Made by a program: the position numbers and the translations under genes. Shown here one piece after another: positions 20,188 through 30,710 of a DNA stretch of 64,000 bases (the first letter of the stretch is position 1; each line of letters begins with the position of its first letter). A model generated the notes under the pieces. That model searched no databases. It was not told the origin of the DNA and was given only the letters and a program-made list of their open reading frames with translations. The stretch lies in NCBI GenBank assembly GCA_013076295.1, contig RQOL01000531.1, positions 124,001-188,000 on the forward strand, given 5' to 3'. This DNA is from Sanderia malayensis. Its lineage: Eukaryota > Cnidaria > Scyphozoa > Semaeostomeae > Pelagiidae.

Positions 20188-23100
20188 TCAGGGATCAAGA
20201 AGAAGTCGGTTAATACAACGCGCATCTTTTGCTGCGGCGCGACGTGGGCGTACAGACTCAGAACTCGTATTCCGTAGTTCGCTTTCATCTCCATTCTCAT
20301 TGACCTCATTCGTCTTTCCACTCACTTCAATCCTTCGCTCTTTCCCTTCGACGTTCTCCTCCGCATTACTCCCCGTGCAATCATGAGGCTTTGCTGCGTC
20401 AGAAATTTCCAAAGGATAAACCTTTTGCACCGGTCTATACAAATTTTGAGTTTTCCCTTTATTACTTACTCGAATACTTACCCCTCTTACCTCTCCATCC
20501 TTCCCTGCGATCAACTCTTCTACAAGTCCTAACTTCCACTCGATTCTCTTTTTGTTGTCGTCTTGCATCAGCACCATATCTCCTTTACCGATGGCGTTTG
20601 ATGGTTTTTTGTTCATTCGATGCTGTTCTCTGAGGCTCACCAGATATTCTCGCTTCCACCTATTCCAGAAATGAATCAATTTCTTCCTAAGAAACACAAA
20701 TCGTTTGGTTAAATTATCAACAGAAATATTCTCTTCTGAATCTAAGGATAGATTTGTAGAGAATGGTGTCAATCTTCTACCCAACATCAAATGAGATGGA
20801 GTAAGAACTTGTCTTTCTTTGCATAGGTACGTCAACGGCCTAGAATTCAAAGTGCATTCAATCTCAGTTAGAATAGTATACAATTCATCCGCTGTAAGTC
20901 GAGCCTTACCCAATACCTTGCGCAAACATCTCTTCACGCTGCCTACCATCCTTTCAAACACCCCCCCTGCCCAGGGGCACCTTGGAAGATTAAATCTCCA
21001 GTGGATTTGACGACTTTCCATGTAGTCAACCAATTGCTTATCAACTTGAAATTTCCTCAAAAGCTTAGCTGTTGATTTGAATGTCTTAGCATTATCAGAT
21101 ACTATCACTGTCGGCGTACCACGTCTTGAAGTTAAACGTTTCAAGGCATTCAAAAACGATGATGCATTCAAATCATGTGTTAACTCGAGATGCACCGCTC
21201 GAGTCACGCAACAAGTGAATAGAGCAATATACGTTTTTATACTGCTTCCTCTTGCTCCTTTACAGTATAGCGGACCTGCAAAGTCCACTCCTACTTTGCT
21301 GAATGGTGGGGCTTCATTAACCCTGAACTCTGGTAGTTGTGCAACCGCTGGGTCGTTGAATGGCTTTCCATCTAATTTCTTGCACGTGAAACACTTTGTC
21401 AACAATCGCTTGACATATTGTCTGCCTTGGGTTATCCAATATCTTGACCGTAATTCTGCAAGAGTAGCGCTGACCCTGCAGTGATGAACCTTTACATGGC
21501 AGTCCATGATAACAAGATCTGTAAACTTGTGGTTCTTCGGCAATATGATTGGGTTCTTTGCATCAAACTCCAAATCAGCATACTCAAACCTTCCCTTACA
21601 AATTAGTATGCCATCTTTATTCACAATGCCCAGCTGGTCTTTGTACTTGGCAAAATCTTTATTGTCTTGCAAGAATAACTGTGCATCAATAATCCATTCT
21701 CTCTCTGCCTCTTTGATCTCTTCAACACTCAGCTTGGTTGTATCAAAATCTTTCTTTGCAACTTTCTGCTTCAGATTACAAATAAATCTTCTCACATATG
21801 CTGTCACTCTGAACAGCTTCTTTAGTGAACTGAACCTTGTGATGTCCATTATTTCACTAATTCCATTATTTGACTCGACTGCTACCATTACTGTTGCAAC
21901 ACTTTTCTTTCTCTCCTCAATCACATCATTTGACTCATCCACCATAAAGATACTTGGCCATTTATCTCTGTTCTCTTTCAGCCAAGATGGACCTTCCCAC
22001 CAAAGTTGATTGTCTTTCAACTGTTCTGCAAGAGGACCTCTCGAACCAATGTCAGCTGGGTTCTCAGTTCCAACAACATGACCCCATTGGTCTTTCCTAG
22101 ATGCCTTTAATATCTCATCAACCCTATGCCGAACAAAGGTTTTCCACTCTCCTTTATTTTGAATCCAGTATAGCACGGTCATGCTATCAGACCAATACCT
22201 GACTTCATCAATCTTAGTATCAGAGCTCAATGCTTGAGTAACTGTTTGCATCAGTGTAGTCAGAATCTTAGCAGCCATAAGCTCTAGCCTCGGAATGGAT
22301 AAGCCTTTCAATGGTGCAATTCTTGACTTTGAGCATAGTAAGCCACTGTATATTCCTTCTGTCGTCTCATACACCAGGTATATCGCAGCACAGTAGGCTT
22401 TTTTGCTTGCATCTCCAAATCCGTGAAGACTGGTTCGGAGCACTTTACCTTTGACTAAGTTCAATACAGCTCTGGGGGTTGTAATTGTGTTGGCTTGTTT
22501 CATTGACCTTATCCACTCCTGCCACACTTTAGACTTATCTGCCGGTATTGGATCGTCCCATCCTATCTTCTCTAGACAAAGATCTTGAAACAGAATTTTA
22601 GCAGGTACTGCTACTGGCCCTATCACACCCAGTGAATCAAATATGGTTGCCAATGAACTCAATATTCCTCTTTTTGTGACATCAGCTTGTCCTGCATTCT
22701 CAGCTACTTTCCCCAGATCAAACTCTAGCACATCTTCTTTCTTATCCCAAGGCAAGCCTAAAATCTTGCTTTTGCTATCTTCTTCTTGAACAACTTCCTT
22801 ACTGATAGCCTCATTCTCTTCATCAAGCCTTTTAGCTAGAGCGCTGCTGTTAGTTTTCCACTTACGTAGTTTAAAACCTCCTTCTTGCATTCTTGACTTT
22901 GTAGTTGTGTAAAGGTCGTATGCTTCCTCCACATTTCTACAAGATGTAACTAGGTCATCTACAAAGAAACTTTTGCTCAGACGTTCAGAAAAACTCGGAT
23001 CGTTCTCTCTATACTTATCAACATGATGTCTGATTACCGCATTCAACAAAAATGGTGACGAGCTTACCCCAAACACAACTCTATTAAATCTGTATTCAAT

Positions 23101-25749
23101 GACTTCTGGGCTTTGATCCTGCACATTTGCTACCCATAAGAATCGCAGACAATCCCTGTCCACGGGATGCACTTCTATGTTAAGAAAAGCCTTCTCTATG
23201 TCACCCACTAACACAACTGGCTGTTCTCTAAATCTTATTAAGATATCAAATATCATGGGAGTCAATGGAGGGCCCACATGCAAGCAGTCATTTAGTGATG
23301 TTTTAGTCTCTCTATCTTTACAAGAGGCATCATAGACAATTCTCACCTTTGTCGTCTCTGCATTCTCACGCACAACCGGTTGATGTGGCAAGTACGATAC
23401 CTTCTTGTTCAAGTTTGTTTCTGACACTCTCTCAATAATTCCCAACTCGACCTGCTCCTTGATTATCTCTTCATACTTTTGCAGAATTCCAGATGTTTTG
23501 CTCAACTTCTTTAACTGTCCCTTCAGCCTGATTAAAGCATTATTGTAATTGCAGGGTATCTGACCATATCCTGTCTTCCATGGGAGACCAACTGAGTATC
23601 TTTGTCCATTGAAGGTAATGTCATCAATAACATTCTCATGGACTTCATCATCTACTCTTATGCCAACTGAGTCTAGATCCCACAACTTGTGCACATTTTT
23701 GTTCACCTCAACCATCTCACGTTTACTTAAAGGCTGTGGTTCTACAACAAGAGAATTAACAACGCTGATGACATTACTGAGAACACTGTTGGAATACTCA
23801 CCCTTTATCGGTCCAGAAACTACCCATCCAAGTGTTGTCTTGATTGCCACTGGTTCATTCTGCCCCCCTCGTATCTGTCGTCCCTCTTGGAAGCTCCACA
23901 TGTAATCTGCACCTATTAATACATCAATCTCTAAGACATCTTCTGTCCTAGAAACATCTGAGAAGTATACATTAGAAATGTGATTGTAATTCTTCTTCAA
24001 TTCTTCTACATAAATGTTAGAGATACTGGAAATTTCATCAACAACAAATGCCTCAATAATCACACTCTTGCCTTTGCCCTTCAAAGGTCTTAAACCCAAC
24101 TCATAAACTTCTCTCATCTTCACATCCGCTTCACTCTGTCCAAACGTTCTTATTCCAAGACTTTCCTCTCTAAGTGGCTCTATATTCAGACTGTTAACAG
24201 CTTTGGCAGATACAAATGATTTCTGGCTGCCTGAATCATACATCACTCGCACTCTACTTCCTTCTCGGCCTTCTACGCTTGCCAAAGCCGTCTGTAAAGC
24301 CACTCTCTCAATCGAACTTGGAGATACTAATCCTGTGCTGCCTACCCATGCTGTAGCCTCAGCATCCAATGCTGTTGCGCTTACGCCTTGCGTTGCATTG
24401 CATAGTAATTGCTCGCATTCTACGGCTTTATTACAAATCAAATAATGGTGCTGTCCCTGACATAATTTGCATTTACTTTTATTAAAACATTGAAAAGATT
24501 TGTGTCCCTTATTCAAACACGTAAAGCATCTCGCAAACTTAGAAATAATACGCTTACGGTCTTCAGGATTCTTGTACTTTTCGCACGCTTCCGCTTCGTG
24601 GTCTTGTAAACAAAAGGGGCATCTCTTCTTCTCTTGCTTCCCCATAAACAATGCACTCGCTGTCCCCATTTTCTCGTTCTGTCTTGGACGTGGATGCTGA
24701 TTATTCTGAGATGTCACTTGCTGTTGGCCATTAATCTTCAACGGAACATGAATCTCTCGAATTTCAAGCTCTTTAGCTAAGGCCTTCAGTAATTCGTCGA
24801 GATTCCAATTCAAGTAATCACCGCCAAAGCGGATCATACTGTGTCTGATCGACTCCGGAATTTTCTCCATGACAACAGGAACTACGACGCTGGAGTAGGT
24901 TTCCTGTTCCGCCCCCATAGCCTCGAGTCCACGGTAGTGCGTTTCTAAGTCATCATGCAAGTTGCGCAATCTGGTTAAGCTCTTGTCGTTGAAAACCGGC
25001 GCCAGATTGATGATATCGTTGATGTGCGCCCTCTTGATTTGCATTGGCTTAGCATACCTTCGCTCCAGGATGTCAACAGCGGCATCATAGTCCTTGTCCG
25101 ATAAGGTTAGGCCTGATATTGTCCGCCGAACAGTTTCATCAAGAAAGCTTCGCAAATACTTGAATTTGTCTACTTTTGCCAACGATGGATTCTCGTGTAC
25201 GGCACTTTTGAACGAATCCCAAAATTCATTCCACTCCTGAATCTTGCCGCTGAATTTTCTGATCTCCAGTTTCGGCAACTTCACCCTGGTGTACGTTTTC
25301 TTCGATATCTCTTCATGGCCTTCTTGGCTCCCTTCTTCAGACGACACGACTGAACCGACTGTACGGACCGAGATCAAGCTATCTCTTGATGTGCTTCGCC
25401 GCAACTTAGCACTCGCAACCGACTTTGAGTCCTCTTCTATGTCTTTCAAAGCCTTTTCCAAACAAATCAGATTAAACGCAATTTTTTGCCGAATTTCATC
25501 TGCCTCTTCAGCTTCGTTAGCACACGTTTCCTCATCTGCGTCTTCGTCGAACAAACTGTCTAAAATCACTTCGTCGTATTCTTTCAAACAACGAGACTTA
25601 TCTTCCAGATATCCATGGTACATCGCGAGTTTTCTGCCGTCAATGTCCGTGTTCTCTTCATCTAACAGCTCTTCCACCTTCTTGATTAATTTTGTAACTA
25701 ATCCCCGCGTGGTGGTTCTCTTTCTTTTGGTTTTCTCTACTTGATCCAT
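20188..25749 (-). CDS. gag-pol: BEL2 Gag-Pol polyprotein, 1853 aa, intact
   Basis: The start is the ATG at 25749 (MDQVEK); the frame is open a few codons upstream, but that overlaps the primer site. Domains by approximate residue: charged coiled N-terminus 1-150; Gag DUF1759-type region about 155-340 (LPKLEIRKFSGKIQEW); Cys/His knuckles 370-440 (CPFCLQDHEAEAC, CFTCLNKGHKSFQC); aspartic protease about 500 (VMYDSGSQKSFV); RT 800-1000 with IVYDAS, VGDIEKAFLN and catalytic FFVDDLV near 931; RNase H near 1113 (GFGDASKKAYC); integrase zinc region near 1415-1465; integrase core with VDFAGP (1491), SDNAKTF (1553) and FERM (1600); DUF5641 near 1700-1785. No frameshift or stop breaks it, so it is probably functional. 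Confidence 0.96.
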   Translation of the reverse strand: MDQVEKTKRKRTTTRGLVTKLIKKVEELLDEENTDIDGRKLAMYHGYLEDKSRCLKEYDEVILDSLFDEDADEETCANEAEEADEIRQKIAFNLICLEKALKDIEEDSKSVASAKLRRSTSRDSLISVRTVGSVVSSEEGSQEGHEEISKKTYTRVKLPKLEIRKFSGKIQEWNEFWDSFKSAVHENPSLAKVDKFKYLRSFLDETVRRTISGLTLSDKDYDAAVDILERRYAKPMQIKRAHINDIINLAPVFNDKSLTRLRNLHDDLETHYRGLEAMGAEQETYSSVVVPVVMEKIPESIRHSMIRFGGDYLNWNLDELLKALAKELEIREIHVPLKINGQQQVTSQNNQHPRPRQNEKMGTASALFMGKQEKKRCPFCLQDHEAEACEKYKNPEDRKRIISKFARCFTCLNKGHKSFQCFNKSKCKLCQGQHHYLICNKAVECEQLLCNATQGVSATALDAEATAWVGSTGLVSPSSIERVALQTALASVEGREGSRVRVMYDSGSQKSFVSAKAVNSLNIEPLREESLGIRTFGQSEADVKMREVYELGLRPLKGKGKSVIIEAFVVDEISSISNIYVEELKKNYNHISNVYFSDVSRTEDVLEIDVLIGADYMWSFQEGRQIRGGQNEPVAIKTTLGWVVSGPIKGEYSNSVLSNVISVVNSLVVEPQPLSKREMVEVNKNVHKLWDLDSVGIRVDDEVHENVIDDITFNGQRYSVGLPWKTGYGQIPCNYNNALIRLKGQLKKLSKTSGILQKYEEIIKEQVELGIIERVSETNLNKKVSYLPHQPVVRENAETTKVRIVYDASCKDRETKTSLNDCLHVGPPLTPMIFDILIRFREQPVVLVGDIEKAFLNIEVHPVDRDCLRFLWVANVQDQSPEVIEYRFNRVVFGVSSSPFLLNAVIRHHVDKYRENDPSFSERLSKSFFVDDLVTSCRNVEEAYDLYTTTKSRMQEGGFKLRKWKTNSSALAKRLDEENEAISKEVVQEEDSKSKILGLPWDKKEDVLEFDLGKVAENAGQADVTKRGILSSLATIFDSLGVIGPVAVPAKILFQDLCLEKIGWDDPIPADKSKVWQEWIRSMKQANTITTPRAVLNLVKGKVLRTSLHGFGDASKKAYCAAIYLVYETTEGIYSGLLCSKSRIAPLKGLSIPRLELMAAKILTTLMQTVTQALSSDTKIDEVRYWSDSMTVLYWIQNKGEWKTFVRHRVDEILKASRKDQWGHVVGTENPADIGSRGPLAEQLKDNQLWWEGPSWLKENRDKWPSIFMVDESNDVIEERKKSVATVMVAVESNNGISEIMDITRFSSLKKLFRVTAYVRRFICNLKQKVAKKDFDTTKLSVEEIKEAEREWIIDAQLFLQDNKDFAKYKDQLGIVNKDGILICKGRFEYADLEFDAKNPIILPKNHKFTDLVIMDCHVKVHHCRVSATLAELRSRYWITQGRQYVKRLLTKCFTCKKLDGKPFNDPAVAQLPEFRVNEAPPFSKVGVDFAGPLYCKGARGSSIKTYIALFTCCVTRAVHLELTHDLNASSFLNALKRLTSRRGTPTVIVSDNAKTFKSTAKLLRKFQVDKQLVDYMESRQIHWRFNLPRCPWAGGVFERMVGSVKRCLRKVLGKARLTADELYTILTEIECTLNSRPLTYLCKERQVLTPSHLMLGRRLTPFSTNLSLDSEENISVDNLTKRFVFLRKKLIHFWNRWKREYLVSLREQHRMNKKPSNAIGKGDMVLMQDDNKKRIEWKLGLVEELIAGKDGEVRGVSIRVSNKGKTQNLYRPVQKVYPLEISDAAKPHDCTGSNAEENVEGKERRIEVSGKTNEVNENGDESELRNTSSESVRPRRAAAKDARCINRLLLDP

Positions 25750-25767
25750 ATTATTCCCTCTACAGTA

Positions 25768-25787
25768 TCCGGCTCGGTGGACCAATT
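25768..25787 (-). other. Primer binding site of BEL2
   Basis: Minus-strand TGGTCCACCGAGCCGGAT just inside the 5' LTR. The same string occurs at the equivalent place in BEL3 (51516-51533), so it is conserved between these two BEL elements. It should pair with a tRNA 3' end; I cannot name the tRNA with confidence. Confidence 0.75.
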
Positions 25788-25788
25788 A

Positions 25789-26032
25789 TGTTGGAGAACT
25801 TTTTCCCCCTTTCCAGTTCTTTTTATACGGTGAGGAACAATCACACAAGTAGACAACCTTTTTCAATCAAATTTTATCTAAATCGAATCACAGAACATAA
25901 CACGACTTTCCTCCAACTCTACAATCTTACAATACAAAGTCCACACCCTAATCATGCGGTGTTACATATTTTAGCTGTCAATCAAAAGTTACATAATTAT
26001 AAAAAGCTGCGCCGCGCTGCTGCTCCGCAACA
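25789..26032 (-). repeat. 5' LTR of BEL2 (244 bp)
   Basis: Identical by eye to 19925-20168; followed by the CATAT duplication. Confidence 0.97.
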
Positions 26033-26037
26033 CATAT

Positions 26038-28150
26038 TTCACGTTGCATTTTGACTGCTTCTTTTGAATTCTTCATTGATTTCAGGAAATCATCGACATA
26101 GAAGGACGTCTGTACCGCTTCGATCACATCAGAATGAAATTCGGCAGTGTTATCCAGGGCAGTTCTTCTCAGGGCAAAGTTAACACAGCTAGAGGACCAG
26201 ATTCCGCCAAACGGGTGTACAATCATCTGATATTCGTGAGCTTCTTCATTCAGATTGCCATCAGGGAACCAAAGAAACTTGAGAACGTTCCTGTCCATGG
26301 GATCCACGCGTACCTGATGATACATCGCTTCGATATCTGCCGTCAAAGCCACCGTTTCTTCTCTGAATCGATACAGCACACCAATAAGCTTGTTTGTTAA
26401 ATCAGGTCCTTGTAAGACGTTGTCGTTCAGCGATGTTCCTTGATATTTAGAGGCACAGTCAAATACGACTCTAACTTTTTCAGGCTTCTTCAAATTTACT
26501 ACGTTGTGGTGCGGCAAATACCAGGAAACGCCATCTTTAGCTCCAACATCTTCCACCGGAATTCTTCAAGCGTACTCTTTAACCATGAGGTCATCAATGA
26601 ATCCGACGTACTTCTGCTTGAGAACAGGGTCGTTTAGTAGTCGTTTTTTCAGTAAAGCGAGTCTTCGTTGAGCAACTGGATGGTTGTTGGGTAAGCGGCT
26701 TCTGTCATTCTTCCAAGGCAATGCGACCTGGTAGTGACCATTCACGAACTTCACGGTGTCTTCAAAAACTGTCAAGGCTTGCTTGTCCTGCACAGACATC
26801 CCCTTGGTTGTGTTGCTGATCGATTCATCGAAATCCCGATTAAAGAAATGGCAAAGCTGTTCATCGAGTTGATCATCTTGCGCTGTTGAAAAAGGCAGCA
26901 ATGGAAATTGTCATTATGCACTCTTCTTAACGGTCCATTCAGTGCCCAGCCAAATACCAATTTCACCGCGAACGGTCTACCATCTTCACTTTTGCGAATC
27001 TCCAAAGGTTGCAATGCTTCAGCGACATCAACGCCAATCAGTAAATTAACTTCTTCCCCCTGCAGAACATCTGGTAGCTCAATGTCTCGCATACTTGGCA
27101 ATTTCATCAGATCTTCATCTGCTGCGATGGCTGTCTTTGACACATTCAGAGTCTTCGTTGAGAACACTTTAGCCATATCGATGCAAACTCTTTCATGCAT
27201 GTCCATAACTTGCAAATGGTTGATTGTAGTCTCATACCGCATGTTGACACCGTCAATGGTTGCTAGCTGCATCTGAAACCTTTTTCCATCAATACCAAGT
27301 CTCTTCAAGAGGTGATCGTCACAAAACGACGCTGTAGAGTCACAATCAAGCAATGGATAAGTCGATATGGTCTTCCTTTCATCTCTTGATTTCACCTTTA
27401 CGGGAACAATGGATAGGCCATTCTTATCGAGTGCGCTCTCTTCATGTTTCGCCATACCAACAAATTGGTTTTGTGCTGCTGACTCCTGACTCTGAACCTC
27501 TTTCAGTGCATCGTCTATTGCCCTTAGGTGCTTTCTTCTGACTTCACATCCAGGGACGGTGCACTCCTTGTTCTTCTTGCAACTCAATGAATAGTGTTTG
27601 TTAGACAGGCAGTTATCACACATATTTTTCGCTCTTATCAACTTGAATTGTTGTTCACCATTCAACAACTTGAACTTCTCGCAGTTAACCAGTCTGTTGC
27701 TTTCTTCACAGTTAAAACACTTCAAGGTATAATTGCTTGTCTCTTGGGCTCCAATACTGAAATTCGCAGCTCTGCTCGGCATCTTCTTAGGCTCTGTTGC
27801 ATATCTTCGATTGAAATTGGATCTTACCGCTGTATCTCTTCCTGGGTTGTCCGTGATGCAACCGTATATTGGGTCATTCTTTTCATTTGCCACCATTCTT
27901 ATCATCATCCTCACATCAGTAATTGTTGGGTCTCGTTGCTGCAAACGTACATCTTGGACGCGTGACTGCCATCTGGATTTCACGTAGATAGGGCATCGCT
28001 CTAAAATTTTCAACAGTCGATCTTCATTGTTCAGTTGCGTCAGTCTTTTTGTAGCTTTTAAAATCATTTCACAGCTTTCCAACTCGTCTGCCAACTTCTG
28101 TAGGCCTTCTCTGTCGCCGGGCTTTATCTGCAACCCGACACACTTTCTTC
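26038..28150 (-). pseudogene. BEL1 gag, protease and RT N-terminal half
   Basis: Gag enters mid-domain (IKPGDREGLQKLADELESC), so about 150 N-terminal residues are lost at 28150. Cys-rich knuckles follow (CFNCEESNRLVNC, CDNCLSNKHYSLSC). The protease site reads LLDCDSTASF where D-S-G is expected, so it is probably inactive. After a frameshift near 26770 come LPWKNDRSRLPNN and then RT with [32 protein letters not shown] and catalytic FYVDDFL. The frame then runs into BEL2 at 26037. The clade resembles BEL4 (ADIE-M, YVDD) rather than BEL2 (GDIEKAFLN, FVDD). Confidence 0.88.
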
Positions 28151-28151
28151 A

Positions 28152-29770
28152 GTTCAGTTGTAAAAACCTAAAATTGGTCTGTGTTTTTCACTTTAGTTTT
28201 ATCCAAAATGTCAGAGAGACTAAAGTTTTTTCTATTTACTTCCGATATATTTCTATTTTTGTTTTCGAACTGAGCTATTCAAAACAAAGTGTTTCGGATA
28301 TTTTTCGATTTTTTTGTCAATTTCGACAATTATTTTGATGCATGGATTTCCGAATTTTTTGACAATGGATTTCACCAACGCTTTTTTCTTTTTTCGAAAA
28401 TACAGTATTTCAACTTAGGCTTCGGAATCTTGTTCGTACTTTCTTTTTTTGAAGTCCCACATGTTTTCCGTTCGTCTTTTCGAGCTAAACTTTCCATTTA
28501 TATTTAGATATTTAAACACCATTTTTTCATTATTATTCCATCAGTATTCCTTTCAAGTCAGGTCGGGGTTTCTTTCCTGCTACTGGTGAACTGTAATCCA
28601 GTACAACCTGTCTCAGTTAATCTTTAAATGTCAATCGGTTTAATGGTCTATCGGTTTAAATTACAATCGGTTTAATGTTCCATCCGTTTAAAGGTCTATC
28701 GGTTTAAATAACAATCGGTTTAAAGGTCTATCGGTTTAGAGGACTATCGGTTTAAAGTTACACCGTTTTAAAGGTATATCTGTTTAAATCACAATCGGTT
28801 TAAAAGGCTATCGGTTCAAAGGTCTATCGGTTTAAATCACAATGGGTTTACAGGTCTATCGGTTTAAATTAAAATCGGTTTAAATTGCAATCGGTTCAAA
28901 GGTCTATCGGTTTAAATGACAATCGGTTTAAATGGCAATCGGTGTAAAGGTCTATCGGTTTAAAATACAATCGGCTTAAATGTCCATCGGTTTAAACGTC
29001 AATCGGTTTAAAGGTCTGCACGCGCAATTTTTTTATATCGCAGCGCAACGCGTGCTTATTTTATTGTTTTCTGTCCAAGTATGGCATTTAAGGAGTTAGA
29101 ATTAGTATTTAGTATTGTTTTATGAACGCAGTTAGTGAGATTCAAATGAGGTTTCCTAGTAACGTCGCACATTTTTTGTTGCGAAATGGAAGGTTGAATT
29201 CTAATGCAATTATTTTTTTTGTATAATGTTTTTTAGTTGTAATAACCTAAATTTGGTCTGTGTTTTTCACTTCAGCTTTATCCAAACTGTCACAGAGACT
29301 AAAGTTTTTTTCTATTTACTTCCGATATATTTCTATCTTTGTTTTCGAACTGAACTATCAAAAACAAATTGTTTCCGATATTTTTAGATTTTTTGTCAAT
29401 TTGAACAATTATTTTGAGGCATGGATTTCACCAAAGTGTTCTTCATTTTTCGAAAATACATTACTTCCACTTAGGTTTCCGAATCTTTTTCGTACTTTCT
29501 ATTTTCGATTTTTTTTCCGTTTAAGTATGGCGTTTATGATATAGTATCGAAAATGTAGGAGAGATTCAAATTTTTTTTTAATATTGGCACATATTTCTAT
29601 TTGTATTTTCGAACTGAGCTCCGTAGAACAAAATTGTTCTTATAGTGTTGATTTTGTTTCAAATGAAACTTCTTGTCAATTATTTCGGACATTTTGTTTT
29701 TGGAATTTTTTAGCTTTATATCGAGCTATTTTCGGACTGTTTTTCGTTTTTAGGATCTTTTAGTCCCTCG
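28152..29770. repeat. Three diverged direct repeats flanking a minisatellite
   Basis: A T-rich block with CCTAAAATTGGTCTGTG, then TTCGAACTGAGCTA and TTTTGTCAATTT, occurs at about 28163-28400, again at 29240-29440, and more weakly at 29590-29690. Copies one and two flank the 16-bp minisatellite. Open frames here are low-complexity artefacts. No gene is seen. The repeat replaces the 5' end of BEL1 at about 28150. Confidence 0.7.
28634..29018. repeat. 16-bp minisatellite, about 24 copies (core ATCGGTTTAAA)
   Basis: Successive ATCGGTTTAAA cores are spaced exactly 16 bp. The 5-bp remainder alternates between GGTCT and forms ending ACA, giving a 32-bp higher-order unit. Point changes such as ATCCG and ACCG occur but length is kept. 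The array has no coding sense. Confidence 0.92.
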
Positions 29771-30479
29771 AGTACGCTATTTCGCTACAACTAGTGCTTG
29801 AGGGATGAATTTTTCGTTCAGGTGTTAAGAACTTGGGGCACCATATGAAAAGAGCGATTGGCAAATGCAATTGTCGAGTCATCCTATTTGAAACGGATTC
29901 TTGAAAGGAAGGTGCAACAACTGGTGCTGTGAAAACAAAGTTGGCAGTGTCTTCAGGCTGTTGGAAGAATTCAAGGTGACAGAAGCTCGTAACTTTTGTC
30001 TCCTGATGCAGATGTACAAATCAGTAGATCTTTTCCAGCTTGACTGCATTTGTAGTGTGCTCAGCAGCCTTACCAACGAATCATAACACCCATCCTAACA
30101 CTTAACCATATTTATCAACTATTATCTAAACAAACATATTCATTAGCCTTTCATAGTCAAACGTCTAACCACAACATACTCTCAACCTTATTTGCTTAAG
30201 TATTTACACATACCCAACCTCGCAACTTATATTTAATCAAACGCAACATTTAGTTACTCAGTAGTTAGTTAATTAATTAAGCATTCATCTTGGTATGATA
30301 CACTAACACAAGAAAGAAATTCATATCGTTTCTCTTCGAACCTTCTGACTACCAAACTTCAAAGCAACTACGAAAGCTGGGTAAGTGTCTTGTAACCTAA
30401 TTCGATTAGTGATTATAGTAGCTACTCCAGCATTACTAAATTACTAAACATTCTGTGTCTGCGTTTTCATAATTATTGC
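29771..30479. other. AT-rich sequence without a recognisable gene
   Basis: A plus-strand open stretch at 29901-30086 (ending DCICSVLSSLTNES) has no recognisable motif. An imperfect hairpin (CCCTCGAGTAC with GTGCTTGAGGG) lies at 29763-29803. Confidence 0.4.
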
Positions 30480-30710
30480 GCACAAGGGCACCCAGTCCAT
30501 GATGCGTTTCGGCCGTACAAGCTAGCGTACAGACGCTACCGTACACCACGCTAACCTAAACCTTAACGTACAGGCTAATCTACATGCTAAAGTACAAGTT
30601 AACGTAAACGCACACCCTGACGTACACGTGCAAGCACACGCTAACGTTCACGCTCACGCCCAAACAACGCATAAGCACACACTGACGTGGACGTACAGGT
30701 TAATGCCCTG
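30480..30710. repeat. Degenerate short tandem repeat (CGTACA-GCTAA type)
   Basis: CGTACAAGCTAG, CGTACAGACGCTAC, CGTACACCACGCTAAC, CGTACAGGCTAAT and related words follow each other at about 12-16 bp spacing. The array is decayed but obvious by eye. Confidence 0.65.

Larger units (their letters stand above)
19925..26032 (-). mobile_element. BEL/Pao retrotransposon BEL2, complete and probably recent
   Basis: Both 244-bp LTRs (19925-20168, 25789-26032) read identically, and the element is flanked by the 5-bp duplication CATAT (19920-19924 and 26033-26037) inside BEL1. A minus-strand primer site TGGTCCACCGAGCCGGAT follows the 5' LTR and a purine tract (AAGGAGGGGGGAA) precedes the 3' LTR. One ORF fills the interior. 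Every part needed for autonomous transposition is present. A solo LTR of this family lies at 42796-43039, so the family has been active more than once here. Confidence 0.97.
17185..28150 (-). mobile_element. BEL/Pao retrotransposon BEL1, 5'-truncated, host of BEL2
   Basis: Minus-strand gag, protease, RT, RNase H and integrase of the Pao type run from 28150 down to 17728 with BEL2 inserted at 19925-26032. A probable 3' LTR (17185-17619) begins TGTAAGG and ends CCATTACA, beside a G-rich purine tract (17620-17635). The 5' end of gag, the primer site and the 5' LTR are missing: unrelated AT-rich repeat begins at about 28150. BEL1 cut the Gypsy-D integrase. Many frameshifts and a deleted C-terminal domain mark it as much older than BEL2. 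Confidence 0.85.

Noticed and set aside
20391..25744. Plus-strand open frames over BEL2 (for example 21506-22009, 25244-25744)
   Set aside because: They are antisense shadows of the intact minus-strand polyprotein and show no domain of their own.
28634..29018. CRISPR-like array
   Set aside because: Cores are 11 bp with 5-bp linkers of a two-state pattern, with no unique spacers and no cas genes, in animal DNA. It is a minisatellite.
28027..29544. Phe-rich plus-strand frames
   Set aside because: Low-complexity translation of T-rich direct repeats.
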